The notes under the pieces are model-generated. The model saw only the letters and a list, made by a program, of their open reading frames with translations. It was not told the DNA's origin and ran no database searches. A stretch of 64,000 nt of DNA, from assembly GCA_019347675.1 (NCBI GenBank), contig JAHWKW010000010.1, positions 62,001-126,000 on the forward strand, given 5' to 3'. Shown piece by piece: positions 38,837 to 47,489 of this stretch. The position numbers and the translations under genes are program-made. Every line of letters begins with the position of its first letter. Positions within the stretch are counted from its first letter, which is position 1. This DNA is from Actinomycetota bacterium (GTDB lineage Bacteria; Actinomycetota; Nitriliruptoria; Nitriliruptorales; JAHWKO01).

Positions 38837-39339
38837 GGGTCGGGACTGGCTTCGACGTGCACGCCTTCGCCGACGACCGCTCGCGACCGCTGGTGCTGGC
38901 CGGGATCGAGATCCCCGGCGCGCCTGGGCTGGCCGGCCACTCGGACGCCGACGTGGTCGCGCACGCGTTCGCCGACGCCCTGTTGGGCGCCGCGGCGCTG
39001 GGCGACCTGGGCAGCCAGTTCGGGGTCGACGATCCCGCCCTGGCCGGGACCTCGTCGCTGGAGCTGCTGGCCCGCGTCGCGACACAGGTCGCGGAGGTCG
39101 GCTGGCGCATCAGCAACCTCGACTGTGTGGTCGTGGCCCAGCGTCCGCCTCTGGCGACGTTCCGCGACGCGATGCGCGTCCGGGTGGCGACCCGACTGGG
39201 CCTGCCCCACGGTGACGTCTCGGTGAAGATCACCTCGGCCGACCGCCTCGGTGCGGTCGGCCGGGCCGAGGGGATCGCGTGCCTGGCCACGTGTTGCCTC
39301 GTCCGGTCGGGTTCGGACGGCGCCCCGCCCCCCGTTTAG
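38833..39339 (+). CDS. ispF: 2-C-methyl-D-erythritol 2,4-cyclodiphosphate synthase
   Basis: 168 residues from GTG 38833. The zinc motif GTGFDVHAF, the region LAGHSDADVVAHAFADALLGAAALGDLG, and KITSADRLGAVGRAEGIACLA are diagnostic. It acts three steps after IspD and the overlap ensures matched expression. Length is usual; only the last ten residues, Gly/Pro-rich, are extra. Confidence 0.96.
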   Translation: MRVGTGFDVHAFADDRSRPLVLAGIEIPGAPGLAGHSDADVVAHAFADALLGAAALGDLGSQFGVDDPALAGTSSLELLARVATQVAEVGWRISNLDCVVVAQRPPLATFRDAMRVRVATRLGLPHGDVSVKITSADRLGAVGRAEGIACLATCCLVRSGSDGAPPPV

Positions 39340-39368
39340 GCTGCGGGCGGCGCGACCGCCAGGAGCCG

Positions 39369-40859
39369 ATGACGATCAACATCCACGACACGCTCGAACG
39401 CAGGAAGGTCCCCTTCCAACCGCGTGACGATGGCCGCGCGGCCGTGTACGTCTGCGGCCCCACCGTCTACGGCGACCCCCACATCGGTCACGGCCGCTTC
39501 GCGGTCGTGTTCGACGTCTTCCACCGCTACCTGCGCTACCGCGGCTACGACACCACGTTCGTGATGAACATCACCGACATCGACGACAAGATCATCGCGC
39601 GTGCCGCCCACGAAGGCGTGTCGGCCTTCCAGATCGGCGACCGATACGTACGGACCTGGAACCGGGCGATGGACGCGCTGGGCGTGATCCCCCCCGACGT
39701 GCAGCCACGCGCCACCGGCCACGTCGGGGAGATGCAGCGGCTGATCCAGGATCTCATCGACCGGGGTCACGCCTACGTCTCGGACGGCAACGTCCTGTTC
39801 CGGGTGCGGTCCTTCCCCGGGTACGGTCGGCTGTCACGGCGGCGGCTCGAGGACGCCCAGCAACCCGCCGACGTGGCCGAGGTCGTGAAGGAGGATCCCA
39901 CGGACTTCGCGCTGTGGAAGGCCGCCAAGCCGGGCGAGCCGAGCTGGCCGTCGCCGTGGGGTGAAGGCCGGCCTGGCTGGCACATCGAGTGCTCGGCGAT
40001 GGCCGCCAAGCACCTGGGGCACGGCTTCGACGTGCACGGCGGCGGGGTCGACCTGATCTTCCCCCACCACGAGAACGAGATCGCGCAGCACGAAGCGGTC
40101 TACGGGCCTCCGTTCGCCCGCTACTGGATGCACAACGGGATGCTGGAGTTCGCCGAGACCAAGATGTCCAAGAGCGTCGGGAACGTCGTCGGGATCGACG
40201 ACGCGCTCGCCCGCTGGGGTCGTGGGCCGCTGCGACTGTGGTACGTGACGTCCGGGTACCGCAGCCCGCTGATGTTCAGCGAGGAGCTGATCGACGAGGC
40301 CGAGAACGCGTTCGAAAGGATCGTGACGTTCGTGCGGAACGCGCGGGCCGCGGCCGACGGCGTCGAGCCGGCCCGCGAGGCGGGGCGTCGGCACGTGGCC
40401 GCCTTCGAGGAGGCCCTCGACGACGACCTGAACCTACCCGGTGCGCTGGCTGCGCTGCACGAGGCGGTCAACGCGGGCAACGAGTGGTTCGGTCGGGCAG
40501 ACGCCGGCGAACGCGACGCAAAGGCCGCGGTCCGCGGGGTGGCCGAGACCGTGGTCAGGTTGGGCGACGACGTCCTGGGGCTGGGCATCGCCGAGACGCT
40601 CCGGCCAGCCGAGGCACTCGGGCGCCGGTTCGGCCCGATGGTCGAGGAGCTCCTCCGGCGGCGCGACGCCGCCCGCTCCGAGCGCGACTTCGCGACGGCC
40701 GACGCGATCCGTGACCTGCTGGGACGGGCGGGCATCACCGTCGAGGACCGGCCGACAGGACCACGGTGGCACATCGAGCCGGACACCTTCCGCCACGATG
40801 GCGCGGAACCGCTCGCCGCTGAGGAGCAGGCCGCGGAGCTCCCCACCGCTCAGATCTGA
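39369..40859 (+). CDS. cysS: Cysteinyl-tRNA synthetase
   Basis: 496 residues, class I. HIGH appears in [20 protein letters not shown] in [11 protein letters not shown], and zinc ligands in [18 protein letters not shown] and [11 protein letters not shown]. The C-terminal DALR-like helical domain is complete. ATG 39369 has AGGAG upstream. It follows ispF by 29 bases, in the mycobacterial order. Confidence 0.96.
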   Translation: MTINIHDTLERRKVPFQPRDDGRAAVYVCGPTVYGDPHIGHGRFAVVFDVFHRYLRYRGYDTTFVMNITDIDDKIIARAAHEGVSAFQIGDRYVRTWNRAMDALGVIPPDVQPRATGHVGEMQRLIQDLIDRGHAYVSDGNVLFRVRSFPGYGRLSRRRLEDAQQPADVAEVVKEDPTDFALWKAAKPGEPSWPSPWGEGRPGWHIECSAMAAKHLGHGFDVHGGGVDLIFPHHENEIAQHEAVYGPPFARYWMHNGMLEFAETKMSKSVGNVVGIDDALARWGRGPLRLWYVTSGYRSPLMFSEELIDEAENAFERIVTFVRNARAAADGVEPAREAGRRHVAAFEEALDDDLNLPGALAALHEAVNAGNEWFGRADAGERDAKAAVRGVAETVVRLGDDVLGLGIAETLRPAEALGRRFGPMVEELLRRRDAARSERDFATADAIRDLLGRAGITVEDRPTGPRWHIEPDTFRHDGAEPLAAEEQAAELPTAQI

Positions 40860-40862
40860 TCG

Positions 40863-41624
40863 ATGGCGTCGCGCCGGGCGGGGCGCCGGCCGCCGCGGAT
40901 CGTGCCGGGCCTGCACCCGGTCCGTGAGGTACTGCGTGCAGGCACCGACGTGGCCGAGATCCACATCGACCCGTCCCGGCGCCAGTCACCCGTCCTGGGC
41001 GAGATCCGTGACCTGGCCCGACGGTCGGGGTCCGCGGTGGTCGACAGCGACCGCCATCAGCTCGACGACCTCGCTGGCGGCGTGACCCACCAGGGTGTGG
41101 TCGCGGTGGCGGCGCCCTACCGCTACCACGACGTGGACGACGTCGTGGCGGCGGTGCCGCCACGACAGCCGCCGCTGCTCGTCGCCCTCGACGGCGTCAC
41201 CGACCCGCACAACTTCGGGTCGGTCGCCCGGACCGCCGAGGCGGTCGGGGCGCACGGCCTGCTGGTCCCTGCGCGCCGGGCGGTGGGGGTCACCCCCGCT
41301 GCCGAGAAGGCCGCGGCGGGAGCGCTCGCGTACCTCCCCGTCGCACAGGTGACCAACCTGGTCCGCACCCTGACCGCGCTGGCGGTGCGTCCGGTGTGGT
41401 CGGTCGGCCTCGACACGGGCGGAGACCTGTCCATCTTCGACTGCGAGCTGCTGGCTGAACCGGTCGTCATCGTCGTCGGGGCGGAAGGACGCGGCTTGAG
41501 CCGTCTGGTGGCCGACACATGTGACCAGCTGGCGGCTGTGCCGATGCGTGGCCGGGTCGCGTCGCTCAACGCCTCGGTCGCGGCAGCCGTGGCGCTGTAC
41601 GAAGCGCGGCGACGCAGGGGATGA
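40863..41624 (+). CDS. rlmB: 23S rRNA 2'-O-methyltransferase, RlmB/TrmH (SpoU) family
   Basis: 253 residues. An N-terminal substrate-binding domain (GLHPVREVLRAGTDVAEI) precedes the SpoU knot with motif 1 DPHNFGSVARTAEAVGA, motif 2 VIVVGAEGRGLSRL and motif 3 SLNASVAAAVALYEA. RlmB methylates G2251 of 23S rRNA; closely related enzymes act on tRNA, so the exact target is inferred. The 3' end of the gene is the first copy of a 71-bp tandem repeat. Confidence 0.9.
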   Translation: MASRRAGRRPPRIVPGLHPVREVLRAGTDVAEIHIDPSRRQSPVLGEIRDLARRSGSAVVDSDRHQLDDLAGGVTHQGVVAVAAPYRYHDVDDVVAAVPPRQPPLLVALDGVTDPHNFGSVARTAEAVGAHGLLVPARRAVGVTPAAEKAAAGALAYLPVAQVTNLVRTLTALAVRPVWSVGLDTGGDLSIFDCELLAEPVVIVVGAEGRGLSRLVADTCDQLAAVPMRGRVASLNASVAAAVALYEARRRRG

Positions 41625-41758
41625 CGGTTCGCTGCCTCGGGCGTGCCTGCGAACGTCGGCCGCTGCGTGCGTGGGCGCGGCGACGCAGGGGATGACGGTT
41701 CGCTGCCTCGGGCGTGCCTGCGAACGTCGGCCGCTGCGTGCGTGGGCGCGGCTACGCT
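41604..41758 (+). repeat. 71-bp tandem duplication at the rlmB 3' end
   Basis: Copy 1 is 41604-41674 and copy 2 is 41675-41745, essentially identical. A partial third copy (GCGCGGCTACGCTGGGGG) runs from 41746. Copy 1 includes the last seven codons and stop of rlmB, so the gene end was duplicated downstream. The decayed third copy forms a TACGCT -10-like box (41753-41758), 90 bases before sigH. Confidence 0.9.
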
Positions 41759-41848
41759 GGGGGAGCGGTCAGCGTCCGTTCGTCATCGCCCGGTCGTCGG
41801 ATCGTTGCGGATACTGCGCGCGGACGTGTCGGTGGGAGGTCGCGGCGG

Positions 41849-42517
41849 ATGGGCGATGCCCGGCTGTGGGGTCCGAACGAGCGCCGCCCTGCCGCGACCG
41901 TGCTGTCCGACGAGGACCTCGTGGACTTGGCTCGCGACGGCGACGAGCACGCCATCCGCGAGCTGATCGCCCGCTACCGGCGCTTCGCGCGCTCCAAGAC
42001 CCGCTCCTACTTCCTGGTCGGTGGCGACCGTGAGGACGTCATCCAGGAGGGGATGATCGGGCTGTACAAGGCGATCCGTGACTACGTTGGCGACCACGAC
42101 TCGACGTTCCGTTCCTTCGCGGAGCTGTGCATCACCCGCCAGATCCTGACGGCCATCAGGTCGGCCACGCGCCGCAAGCACGCCCCGCTCAACTCCTACG
42201 TGTCCTTCGACCGGCCCCAGTGGCTGGCGGACCAGGAGGTGGGCACGGTCGGTGACACGGTCGCGGTCGAGCCCGACGCCGATCCGGCGCGGATCCTGAT
42301 CGCATCGGATGAGCGACGCGCGCTGGAGGAGACGTGTCACGGGCTGCTGTCCAGGCTCGAAGCCGCGGTGCTCGAGCTGTACGTCGACGGGCGCAGCTAC
42401 CGTGAGATCGCCGACCACCTCGGCCGGCACGTGAAGGCGGTCGACAACGCCCTGCAGCGCATCAAGCGCAAGCTCGAAGACCACCTGCGTGACGGCGGCG
42501 CCGACGGTCGGCTTTGA
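41849..42517 (+). CDS. sigH: RNA polymerase sigma factor, SigH (sporulation sigma-H) type
   Basis: 222 residues. Region 2 is strikingly like Bacillus SigH: SKTRSYFLVGGDREDVIQEG, MIGLYKAIRDY, FAELCITRQILTAIRSATRR and HAPLNSYVSFDRP. Region 4 ends YREIADHLGRHVKAVDNALQRIKRKL. Domain length matches (about 220). ATG 41849 has GGGAGG 9 bases upstream; the frame is open further back. Position after cysS-rlmB is the Bacillus one. I cannot tell whether this organism sporulates; no spore genes are in the window. Confidence 0.93.
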   Translation: MGDARLWGPNERRPAATVLSDEDLVDLARDGDEHAIRELIARYRRFARSKTRSYFLVGGDREDVIQEGMIGLYKAIRDYVGDHDSTFRSFAELCITRQILTAIRSATRRKHAPLNSYVSFDRPQWLADQEVGTVGDTVAVEPDADPARILIASDERRALEETCHGLLSRLEAAVLELYVDGRSYREIADHLGRHVKAVDNALQRIKRKLEDHLRDGGADGRL

Positions 42518-42547
42518 GCTCGATGAACCGGCGCCGACCCGCAATCG

Positions 42548-42620
42548 AGCCGGGTGTCGGATTCGAACCGACGACATCGCGTTTACAAGACGCGTGCTCT
42601 ACCACCTGAGCTAACCCGGC
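42548..42620 (-). tRNA. tRNA-Thr (anticodon TGT)
   Basis: Read on the minus strand, the acceptor arm GCCGGGT pairs with ACCCGGC (discriminator T). The D-arm is GCTC...GAGC, the anticodon stem is CGCGT/ACGCG with loop CTTGTAA (anticodon TGT), and the T-arm is GTCGG-TTCGAAT-CCGAC. CCA is not encoded. It lies on the strand opposite to sigH, 30 bases after it. Confidence 0.96.
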
Positions 42621-42723
42621 GAACACGGTGTGAGGGTACCGCCCGGAACCGTAGCGGTGCCGCCTAGTTGCACGCATGTGGTTCGCCCGGCATGCTCGCG
42701 CCATGACCGGGGAGGCAGCGCCG

Positions 42724-43014
42724 ATGGGTCACCACACCGACGCCGAAGCGGACCAGCTCGACGCACGTGACCGCGCCATCCTCGATTTCGAGCGGGAGTG
42801 GTGGAAGGTCGCTGGCGCCAAGGAGGACGCGATCCGCCAGCGGTTCGACGTCTCCCCGACCCGCTACTACCAGCTCCTCAACCGTCTGATCGACGACGAC
42901 GCCGCGCTGGCGTACGACCCGATGCTCGTCAAGCGGCTGCGACGGCTCCGGGCGGCCCGGCAGCGTCGGCGGGCCGCCCGCCGTCTCGGCACCGACTCGT
43001 CCGCTGACCGGTGA
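42724..43014 (+). CDS. DUF3263 protein
   Basis: 96 residues. Core sequence LDARDRAILDFEREWWKVAGAKEDAIRQRFDVSPTRYYQLLNRLID is the DUF3263 signature, a small helical, HTH-like actinobacterial domain of unknown role; the tail is Arg-rich. ATG 42724 has GGGGAGG 8 bases upstream; ATG 42703 and 42676 are in frame but lack one. The stop overlaps the next gene (GTGA). The pairing with a LytR_C gene recurs in actinobacteria. Confidence 0.82.
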   Translation: MGHHTDAEADQLDARDRAILDFEREWWKVAGAKEDAIRQRFDVSPTRYYQLLNRLIDDDAALAYDPMLVKRLRRLRAARQRRRAARRLGTDSSADR

Positions 43015-43607
43015 GCAGGCACCTCGAAGACGGCGACCGTAGCTTCGTCGCGTCCGTCGTCCGCCACCTCCTGGCCGGCGTGGCGCTGGTCGCCACGGTG
43101 GCGGCGGCGTTCTGGGGAGTCGGGCGGCTGCAGACCACGCCGACCGACGTCGAGGTCGGGACGGGAACCACGGAGGGGCCCACCGTGCAGACGCCCACCG
43201 TCACCGCCACCGAGGACGCTCCCACCATCGAGGACACGGCTGCTGTGCAGGATCCGCCCACCGCCGCGTCGCCCACCGTCACCCCGACTGACCCCGCCAC
43301 GTTGCCTGCGGTCGACCCGTCGCAGGTCACCGTGCAGGTCCTCGACGCTGCCGCGGACGGTGGCAGCCGCGCCGCGCACGCCGTCCGTACCCTCCGCGAG
43401 GCCGGGTACAGGGTGGTCGCCGTCAACCGGGCGGTGCGCACCTACGCCCGGACGACGGTGTTCCACACGGCGGATGAGACCGTCGCGGCCGAAGCGGTCG
43501 CCGCGGCGCTGCCCAGTCCAGACGAGGTCATCGAGGCGAAGCCCGACAACCTGTCCGACTCCGTCAAGGTCCACGTCGTCGTCGGGACCGACTACCCCGA
43601 GCCGTGA
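43011..43607 (+). CDS. Membrane-anchored LytR_C-domain protein
   Basis: 198 residues. A signal-anchor helix (LLAGVALVATVAAAFWGVG) precedes a Thr/Pro-rich linker (TVQTPTVTATED...) and a C-terminal LytR_C domain (VTVQVLDAAADGGSRAAHAV, VVAVNRAVRTYARTTVFH). LytR_C proteins act at the cell wall but the catalytic LCP domain is absent, so this is probably a wall-binding or accessory protein. Coupled to DUF3263. Confidence 0.8.
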   Translation: MSRHLEDGDRSFVASVVRHLLAGVALVATVAAAFWGVGRLQTTPTDVEVGTGTTEGPTVQTPTVTATEDAPTIEDTAAVQDPPTAASPTVTPTDPATLPAVDPSQVTVQVLDAAADGGSRAAHAVRTLREAGYRVVAVNRAVRTYARTTVFHTADETVAAEAVAAALPSPDEVIEAKPDNLSDSVKVHVVVGTDYPEP

Positions 43608-43639
43608 TCAGGCGGCAACCTGTGGCCGTGGGTTCTCGT

Positions 43640-43665
43640 CGGCCGGCCGCTGATGTGGCCGGCCG
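43640..43665. terminator. Hairpin between the LytR_C and permease genes
   Basis: CGGCCGGCC (43640-43648) pairs with GGCCGGCCG (43657-43665) around GCTGATGT. It could end the upstream operon. A TAGCGT -10-like box follows directly at 43671-43676, so it might instead be an operator for the permease gene. Confidence 0.4.
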
Positions 43666-43707
43666 TCGGGTAGCGTCGCGTCGGCGCAAGACGGACGGGA
43701 CGCGGAT

Positions 43708-44922
43708 GTGACCGACGAGCGCGAGCGCCGGGCCCGGCTGTGGTTCTGGTGGACGTGGACGGTCATCGGGATCGTCGCGCTGCTGTACGTGGCCTGGCAG
43801 CTGTTGCAGCGACCGCTGGCGATCGCCGTCCCGCCGCTGGCGCTCGCGGTCGTGATCGTCTACGTCCTCAACCCGGTCGTGCGCAGGCTGGCCGACCGTG
43901 GCGTTCCCCGCGTGGCCAGCGCCGCGCTGGCGTACGTGGTCCTGGTCGGCGCGGTGGTCGCCGGGGTTTCGTTCCTCGTCCCGGTGATCGGCGAACAGGT
44001 CGCCGCGTTGGGCGACCGCGCTCCGGAGATGGGCCGGTCGTTGCAGGGTGCGATCAACCGCCAGCTGGACACCTTGGGGATCGACTACCGCGTCGAGCTC
44101 GGCTCCGAGTCGCTGCAGGCGCAAGAGACGGTCCGTCAGTACCTGCTCGGGCGGACCGGGACGCAGTTCGGCCAGATCCTCGCGAGCGCCGGATCGGTGG
44201 CCCGGGGCATCCTCCACGCCGCGGTGATCGTCCTGCTCGGCCCCGTGCTCGCCTTCTACCTCCTCGCCGACCTGCCCAACGTCCTGGAATCGTTGCGACG
44301 GATCATCCCGCCGGGACAGCGATCGGAGGTCGTGTCCGTCGCGGAGGGGATCATGGCGCGTGTCGGCGGCTACTTCCGCGGTCAGCTGCTGGTCGCGACC
44401 TTCGTCGGCGTGGCGACCGCCGCGGGGCTGCTGGCCGTTGGGTTGCCGTTCTGGGCACTGGTGGCGCTGATCACGGGCGTGTTCAACCTCGTCCCGCTGA
44501 TCGGGCCGTTCGTCGGGGGAGCGATCGGTGTGGTGGTGGCGCTCACCGCCGGCGACGGGCTGTCACAGGCGGTCTGGGTGGTCGCGGTGATGACGGTGGT
44601 GCAGCAGGTCGACAACCACGTCGTCAGCCCCAACGTGATGTCGCGCACGGTGGAGATGCATCCGATCACCGTGATGCTCGGCCTGCTCGTCGCCGGATCG
44701 CTGTACGGCATCGTTGGCATGCTGGTGGCGGTCCCGGCGATCGCCGCCGCCAAGCTGGTGCTGTTGCACCTGCTCGCCACGCGCGCCCCGTGGGCGACCG
44801 AGGACCTGCCGCGGCCGGCGACGGCGGGGCGATCCCCACCGCAGGCGCCACGGGAGTTGCTGAGCGCCCAGCCGGCCACGGAGGCGACCGCCGAGCCCGA
44901 AGACGCCCGCACGCCCCGCTAG
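43708..44922 (+). CDS. AI-2E-family transporter (PerM/TqsA type)
   Basis: 404 residues from GTG 43708, with about eight membrane helices. The family's pattern is seen: an N-terminal pair of helices (LAIAVPPLALAVVIVYVLNPVV), an amphipathic central region, a P-loop-like LVALITGVFNLVPLIGPFVG and VQQVDNHVVSPNVMSRTVEMHP. Members have been linked to AI-2 or other small-molecule efflux or ion transport; the substrate here is not determined. It converges with gpgS, the two stops overlapping by four bases. Confidence 0.88.
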   Translation: MTDERERRARLWFWWTWTVIGIVALLYVAWQLLQRPLAIAVPPLALAVVIVYVLNPVVRRLADRGVPRVASAALAYVVLVGAVVAGVSFLVPVIGEQVAALGDRAPEMGRSLQGAINRQLDTLGIDYRVELGSESLQAQETVRQYLLGRTGTQFGQILASAGSVARGILHAAVIVLLGPVLAFYLLADLPNVLESLRRIIPPGQRSEVVSVAEGIMARVGGYFRGQLLVATFVGVATAAGLLAVGLPFWALVALITGVFNLVPLIGPFVGGAIGVVVALTAGDGLSQAVWVVAVMTVVQQVDNHVVSPNVMSRTVEMHPITVMLGLLVAGSLYGIVGMLVAVPAIAAAKLVLLHLLATRAPWATEDLPRPATAGRSPPQAPRELLSAQPATEATAEPEDARTPR

Positions 44923-45869
44923 ACCGGGTGACAGCCGGCGCGGAACGTCGTCAGGGGAGGCCGCTCCGCGACGGTCACCTCCGTCTCGCCCAGCTGCAGG
45001 TTCCCGGAGCGATCACGTTGCGGGCGACGCAGCAGCGTTGTCACCTCTCCGGTCAGCCGCCCCTCCGCGCGGAGCCGCGTCGCGGCGACGTGCAGGATCT
45101 CGGCTGCCATCGCCGACAGCGCGGCCAGCGACTGGTGGGTGTGTCGGCGCGTGCCGAGGTCGACCTGAGCGATGGCGTTCGCCCCCAACCGGGCTGCCAC
45201 GTCGATCAGCAGGGCGAACTCGACCCCGTACCCGGCCACGAACGGGACCTGTTCCAGGACGCCGCGACGGCCCGCGTACTCCCCGGCCAGCGGCTGGACC
45301 AGCCCGGACAGGTGCGGCCAGAAGGCCGCCAGCAGTGGGCGGGCCACCAGCTCGGTGACCCGCCCACCACCGGTCGGATCGACCACGTCGCCGACGCGCA
45401 GCGGGCGGTCGTAGCAGGCCTTCGCCAGCGCGATCTGCGCGTCAGCCAGGAGAGGTGCGAGCAGGCCTGCCACGTACCGCACGTCGGGCGCGTGCACGTC
45501 AGCGTCGAGGAACATCACGAGGTCGCCACCGGTGACGGCGAGACCCTTCCACAGCGCATCGCCCTTCCCTCCAGGCGGGCCCGCCTCCGGCAGCACCGCC
45601 CGCTGATCGACGACCCGGGCCCCGGCTGCGGCGGCGCGTTCCTGCGTCCCGTCGGTCGAGCCGCCGTCGACCACGACGACCTCGTCGACGAGCCCGGGGA
45701 CCTGTCGCGCCGCCGCGATCACCCCGGCGATGGTCCCCGCCTCATCGACCGCGGGGATCACCACGGTGACGCGGTCGCCGACGAGCCGTCGGTGCGCGGC
45801 CACCGCCGCCGGGTCGACGTCCTGCCAGCGCCACGTCAGGTGGGCGAACCAGGCGGCTGGCGCTGCCAT
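44919..45869 (-). CDS. gpgS: Glucosyl-3-phosphoglycerate synthase
   Basis: 316 residues, a GT-A glycosyltransferase (family GT81) that begins methylglucose lipopolysaccharide or glucosylglycerate synthesis. Evidence: VTVVIPAVDEAGTIAGVI, VVVDGGSTDGT, KGDALWKGLAVTGGDLVMFLDADVH (spaced), then GGGRVTELVARPLLAAFWPHL and GYGVEFALLIDVA. The ATG at 45869 has a GGAGG 6 bases upstream on the minus strand. No gpgP or MGLP genes lie in the window. Confidence 0.92.
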   Translation of the reverse strand: MAAPAAWFAHLTWRWQDVDPAAVAAHRRLVGDRVTVVIPAVDEAGTIAGVIAAARQVPGLVDEVVVVDGGSTDGTQERAAAAGARVVDQRAVLPEAGPPGGKGDALWKGLAVTGGDLVMFLDADVHAPDVRYVAGLLAPLLADAQIALAKACYDRPLRVGDVVDPTGGGRVTELVARPLLAAFWPHLSGLVQPLAGEYAGRRGVLEQVPFVAGYGVEFALLIDVAARLGANAIAQVDLGTRRHTHQSLAALSAMAAEILHVAATRLRAEGRLTGEVTTLLRRPQRDRSGNLQLGETEVTVAERPPLTTFRAGCHPV

Positions 45870-45996
45870 GTCTCGCCTCCGGTCGAGGCCGTACGGACGG
45901 CCGTCCCCAGCTGCGATTTGCCAGGGACGGCCACGGATGGCACCGTACTCGTGCGGCGACGCCGCCCGGAGCGGCTCGACGCGGCATGATCCGGAC

Positions 45997-46126
45997 GCCC
46001 ATCCGGAGAGGTGGAGGGCTCGGGCCCGAAGAAGCCTCGGCAACCCCCCGCGGACGCGGCGGGAACGGTGCCAAACCCGGTCTCCTTGAGCGGCGCCTGC
46101 CGGCGCCGTGGAGTGGGACGATGGGC
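45997..46126 (+). promoter_or_regulatory. SAM riboswitch (SAM-I/IV clan) before a threonine-synthase-like gene
   Basis: The conserved core GAGGTGGAGGG (46008-46018), GGCCCGAAGAAGCC and CGGCAACC (within 46022-46056) and GGTGCCAAA (46068-46076) are present in the right order. A P4-like hairpin GGCGCC-TGCC-GGCGCC (46092-46107) follows. P1 closes as GCCCATC (45997-46003) with GATGGGC (46120-46126). This strongly resembles a SAM-I aptamer. Ligand binding would be expected to switch the hairpin described next. Confidence 0.88.
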
Positions 46127-46141
46127 CGGCGGTTCGCATCC

Positions 46142-46169
46142 GCCTCCCCGGCCTACCCGCGGAGGCTTT
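46142..46169 (+). terminator. Hairpin in the riboswitch expression platform
   Basis: GCCTCC (46142-46147) pairs with GGAGGC (46161-46166) and is followed by TTT. It sits between the SAM aptamer and the gene. A weak intrinsic terminator is one reading; sequestering of the ribosome site farther down is another. Confidence 0.45.
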
Positions 46170-46214
46170 GAGGTACCGGCGCCCCCACGTCCGTGGCCGA
46201 CGTGAAGGACGCAC

Positions 46215-47474
46215 GTGACCAGCTCCGAGCAGCGGCTCGTCCGCAACGTGGCCGGGCTACGGTGCCGCGAGTGCGGCAGCGAACAGCCGGTTGGCCCCAG
46301 CCACGTCTGCGGCTTCTGTTTCGGTCCGCTCGAACCCGTCTACGACGACGCCGTCGTCGCCGCGCGCGCACACCGCGACGTGATCACGGCGGGGCCGGCG
46401 ACGCTGTGGCGGTACGCGCCGCTCCTGCCGATCGTCCGTGACGGGCCACTGCCCGACGACCTGGGGACCGGACTGAGCCCGCTCCGCCCCGCCCCGCGGC
46501 TCGCCGCCCGGTTGGGGCTGGGCCGGCTGTGGCTGAAGGACGACACGCGCAACCCGTCGGGTTCGTTCAAGGACCGGGTCGTGTCCGTCGCGCTGCAGGC
46601 GGCGCGCGCGTTCGGCATCGAGACGCTCGCCTGCGCGTCGACGGGGAACCTCGCCAACTCGGTGGCGGCGCACGCGGCACACGCCGGCATGGACGCGTAC
46701 GTCTTCGTCCCCCACGACCTCGAGGAAGCCAAGATCGTCAGCTCCGCGGTGTACGGGGCGAACGTGGTCGCGGTGAAGGGCAGCTACGACGACGTCAACC
46801 GCCTGTGCGCGGAGGCCGCCGACGATCTGGGGTGGGGGTTCGCGAACGTCAACCTGCGCGCCTACTACGCGGAGGGGTCGAAGACGCTCGGTTTCGAGGT
46901 CGCCGAGCAGCTCGGCTGGCGCCTGCCCGACCACGTGGTCGTGCCGGTGGCGTCCGGCTCCCAGCTGACCAAGGTGCACCGCGCGTTCCGCGAGCTGGTC
47001 CGCCACGGTCTCGTCGACGATCACCCGACGCGGATCTCGGGGGCGCAAGCGGCCGGATGCAACCCGGTCGCGGCCGCGTTCAAGGCCGGCCGCGACGTCA
47101 TCCGCCCGGTCAAGGCGGACACGATCGCCAAGTCGCTCGCGATCGGCAACCCCGCTGACGGCTACTACGCGGTCAACGTGGTGCGCGACACCGGCGGCGA
47201 GGTCGACGACGTCACCGACGACGAGATCCGCGACGGCATGCGACTGCTGGCCGAGACCGAAGGCATCTTCGCCGAGACCGCCGGCGGCGTCACGATCGCC
47301 ACCCTGGCCAAGCTGGCCCGCAGGGGATCGGTGACCCCCGGTGAACAGGTCGTCGCGATGATCACCGGGAACGGCCTGAAGACCGTCGAGTCTCTCACCG
47401 GACACGTGGGTCCCGCGTTCCACATCGAACCGTCCCTGGACGCCTTCGGGCGCCAGCTCCGCTCGCGCGGGTGA
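46215..47474 (+). CDS. thrC: Threonine-synthase-like PLP enzyme (possible sulfur-incorporating homologue)
   Basis: 419 residues from GTG 46215 (AAGGA 5 bases upstream). An N-terminal zinc ribbon (CRECGSEQ... CGFCFG) precedes a fold-type II PLP domain: Lys119 in NPSGSFKDRVV, CASTGNLANSVAAHAA, VPVASGSQLTK, and the C-terminal ITGNGLKTVES. Length and motifs fit ThrC. However, a SAM riboswitch controls it and a MoaD/ThiS-like carrier follows, which fits better a role in making homocysteine from O-phosphohomoserine with a thiocarboxylated carrier. Which reaction it catalyses cannot be decided from sequence. Confidence 0.85.
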   Translation: MTSSEQRLVRNVAGLRCRECGSEQPVGPSHVCGFCFGPLEPVYDDAVVAARAHRDVITAGPATLWRYAPLLPIVRDGPLPDDLGTGLSPLRPAPRLAARLGLGRLWLKDDTRNPSGSFKDRVVSVALQAARAFGIETLACASTGNLANSVAAHAAHAGMDAYVFVPHDLEEAKIVSSAVYGANVVAVKGSYDDVNRLCAEAADDLGWGFANVNLRAYYAEGSKTLGFEVAEQLGWRLPDHVVVPVASGSQLTKVHRAFRELVRHGLVDDHPTRISGAQAAGCNPVAAAFKAGRDVIRPVKADTIAKSLAIGNPADGYYAVNVVRDTGGEVDDVTDDEIRDGMRLLAETEGIFAETAGGVTIATLAKLARRGSVTPGEQVVAMITGNGLKTVESLTGHVGPAFHIEPSLDAFGRQLRSRG

Positions 47475-47489
47475 CCGGAAAGGGAACCG

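Noticed and set aside
42462-42704. 80-codon minus frame across the tRNA-Thr gene
   Set aside because: The GLAQVVEHASCKRDVVGSNP-like product is the familiar spurious translation of a tRNA gene.
43740-45989. 749-codon plus frame
   Set aside because: Shadow of the AI-2E permease and antisense to gpgS; both have convincing motifs in other frames.
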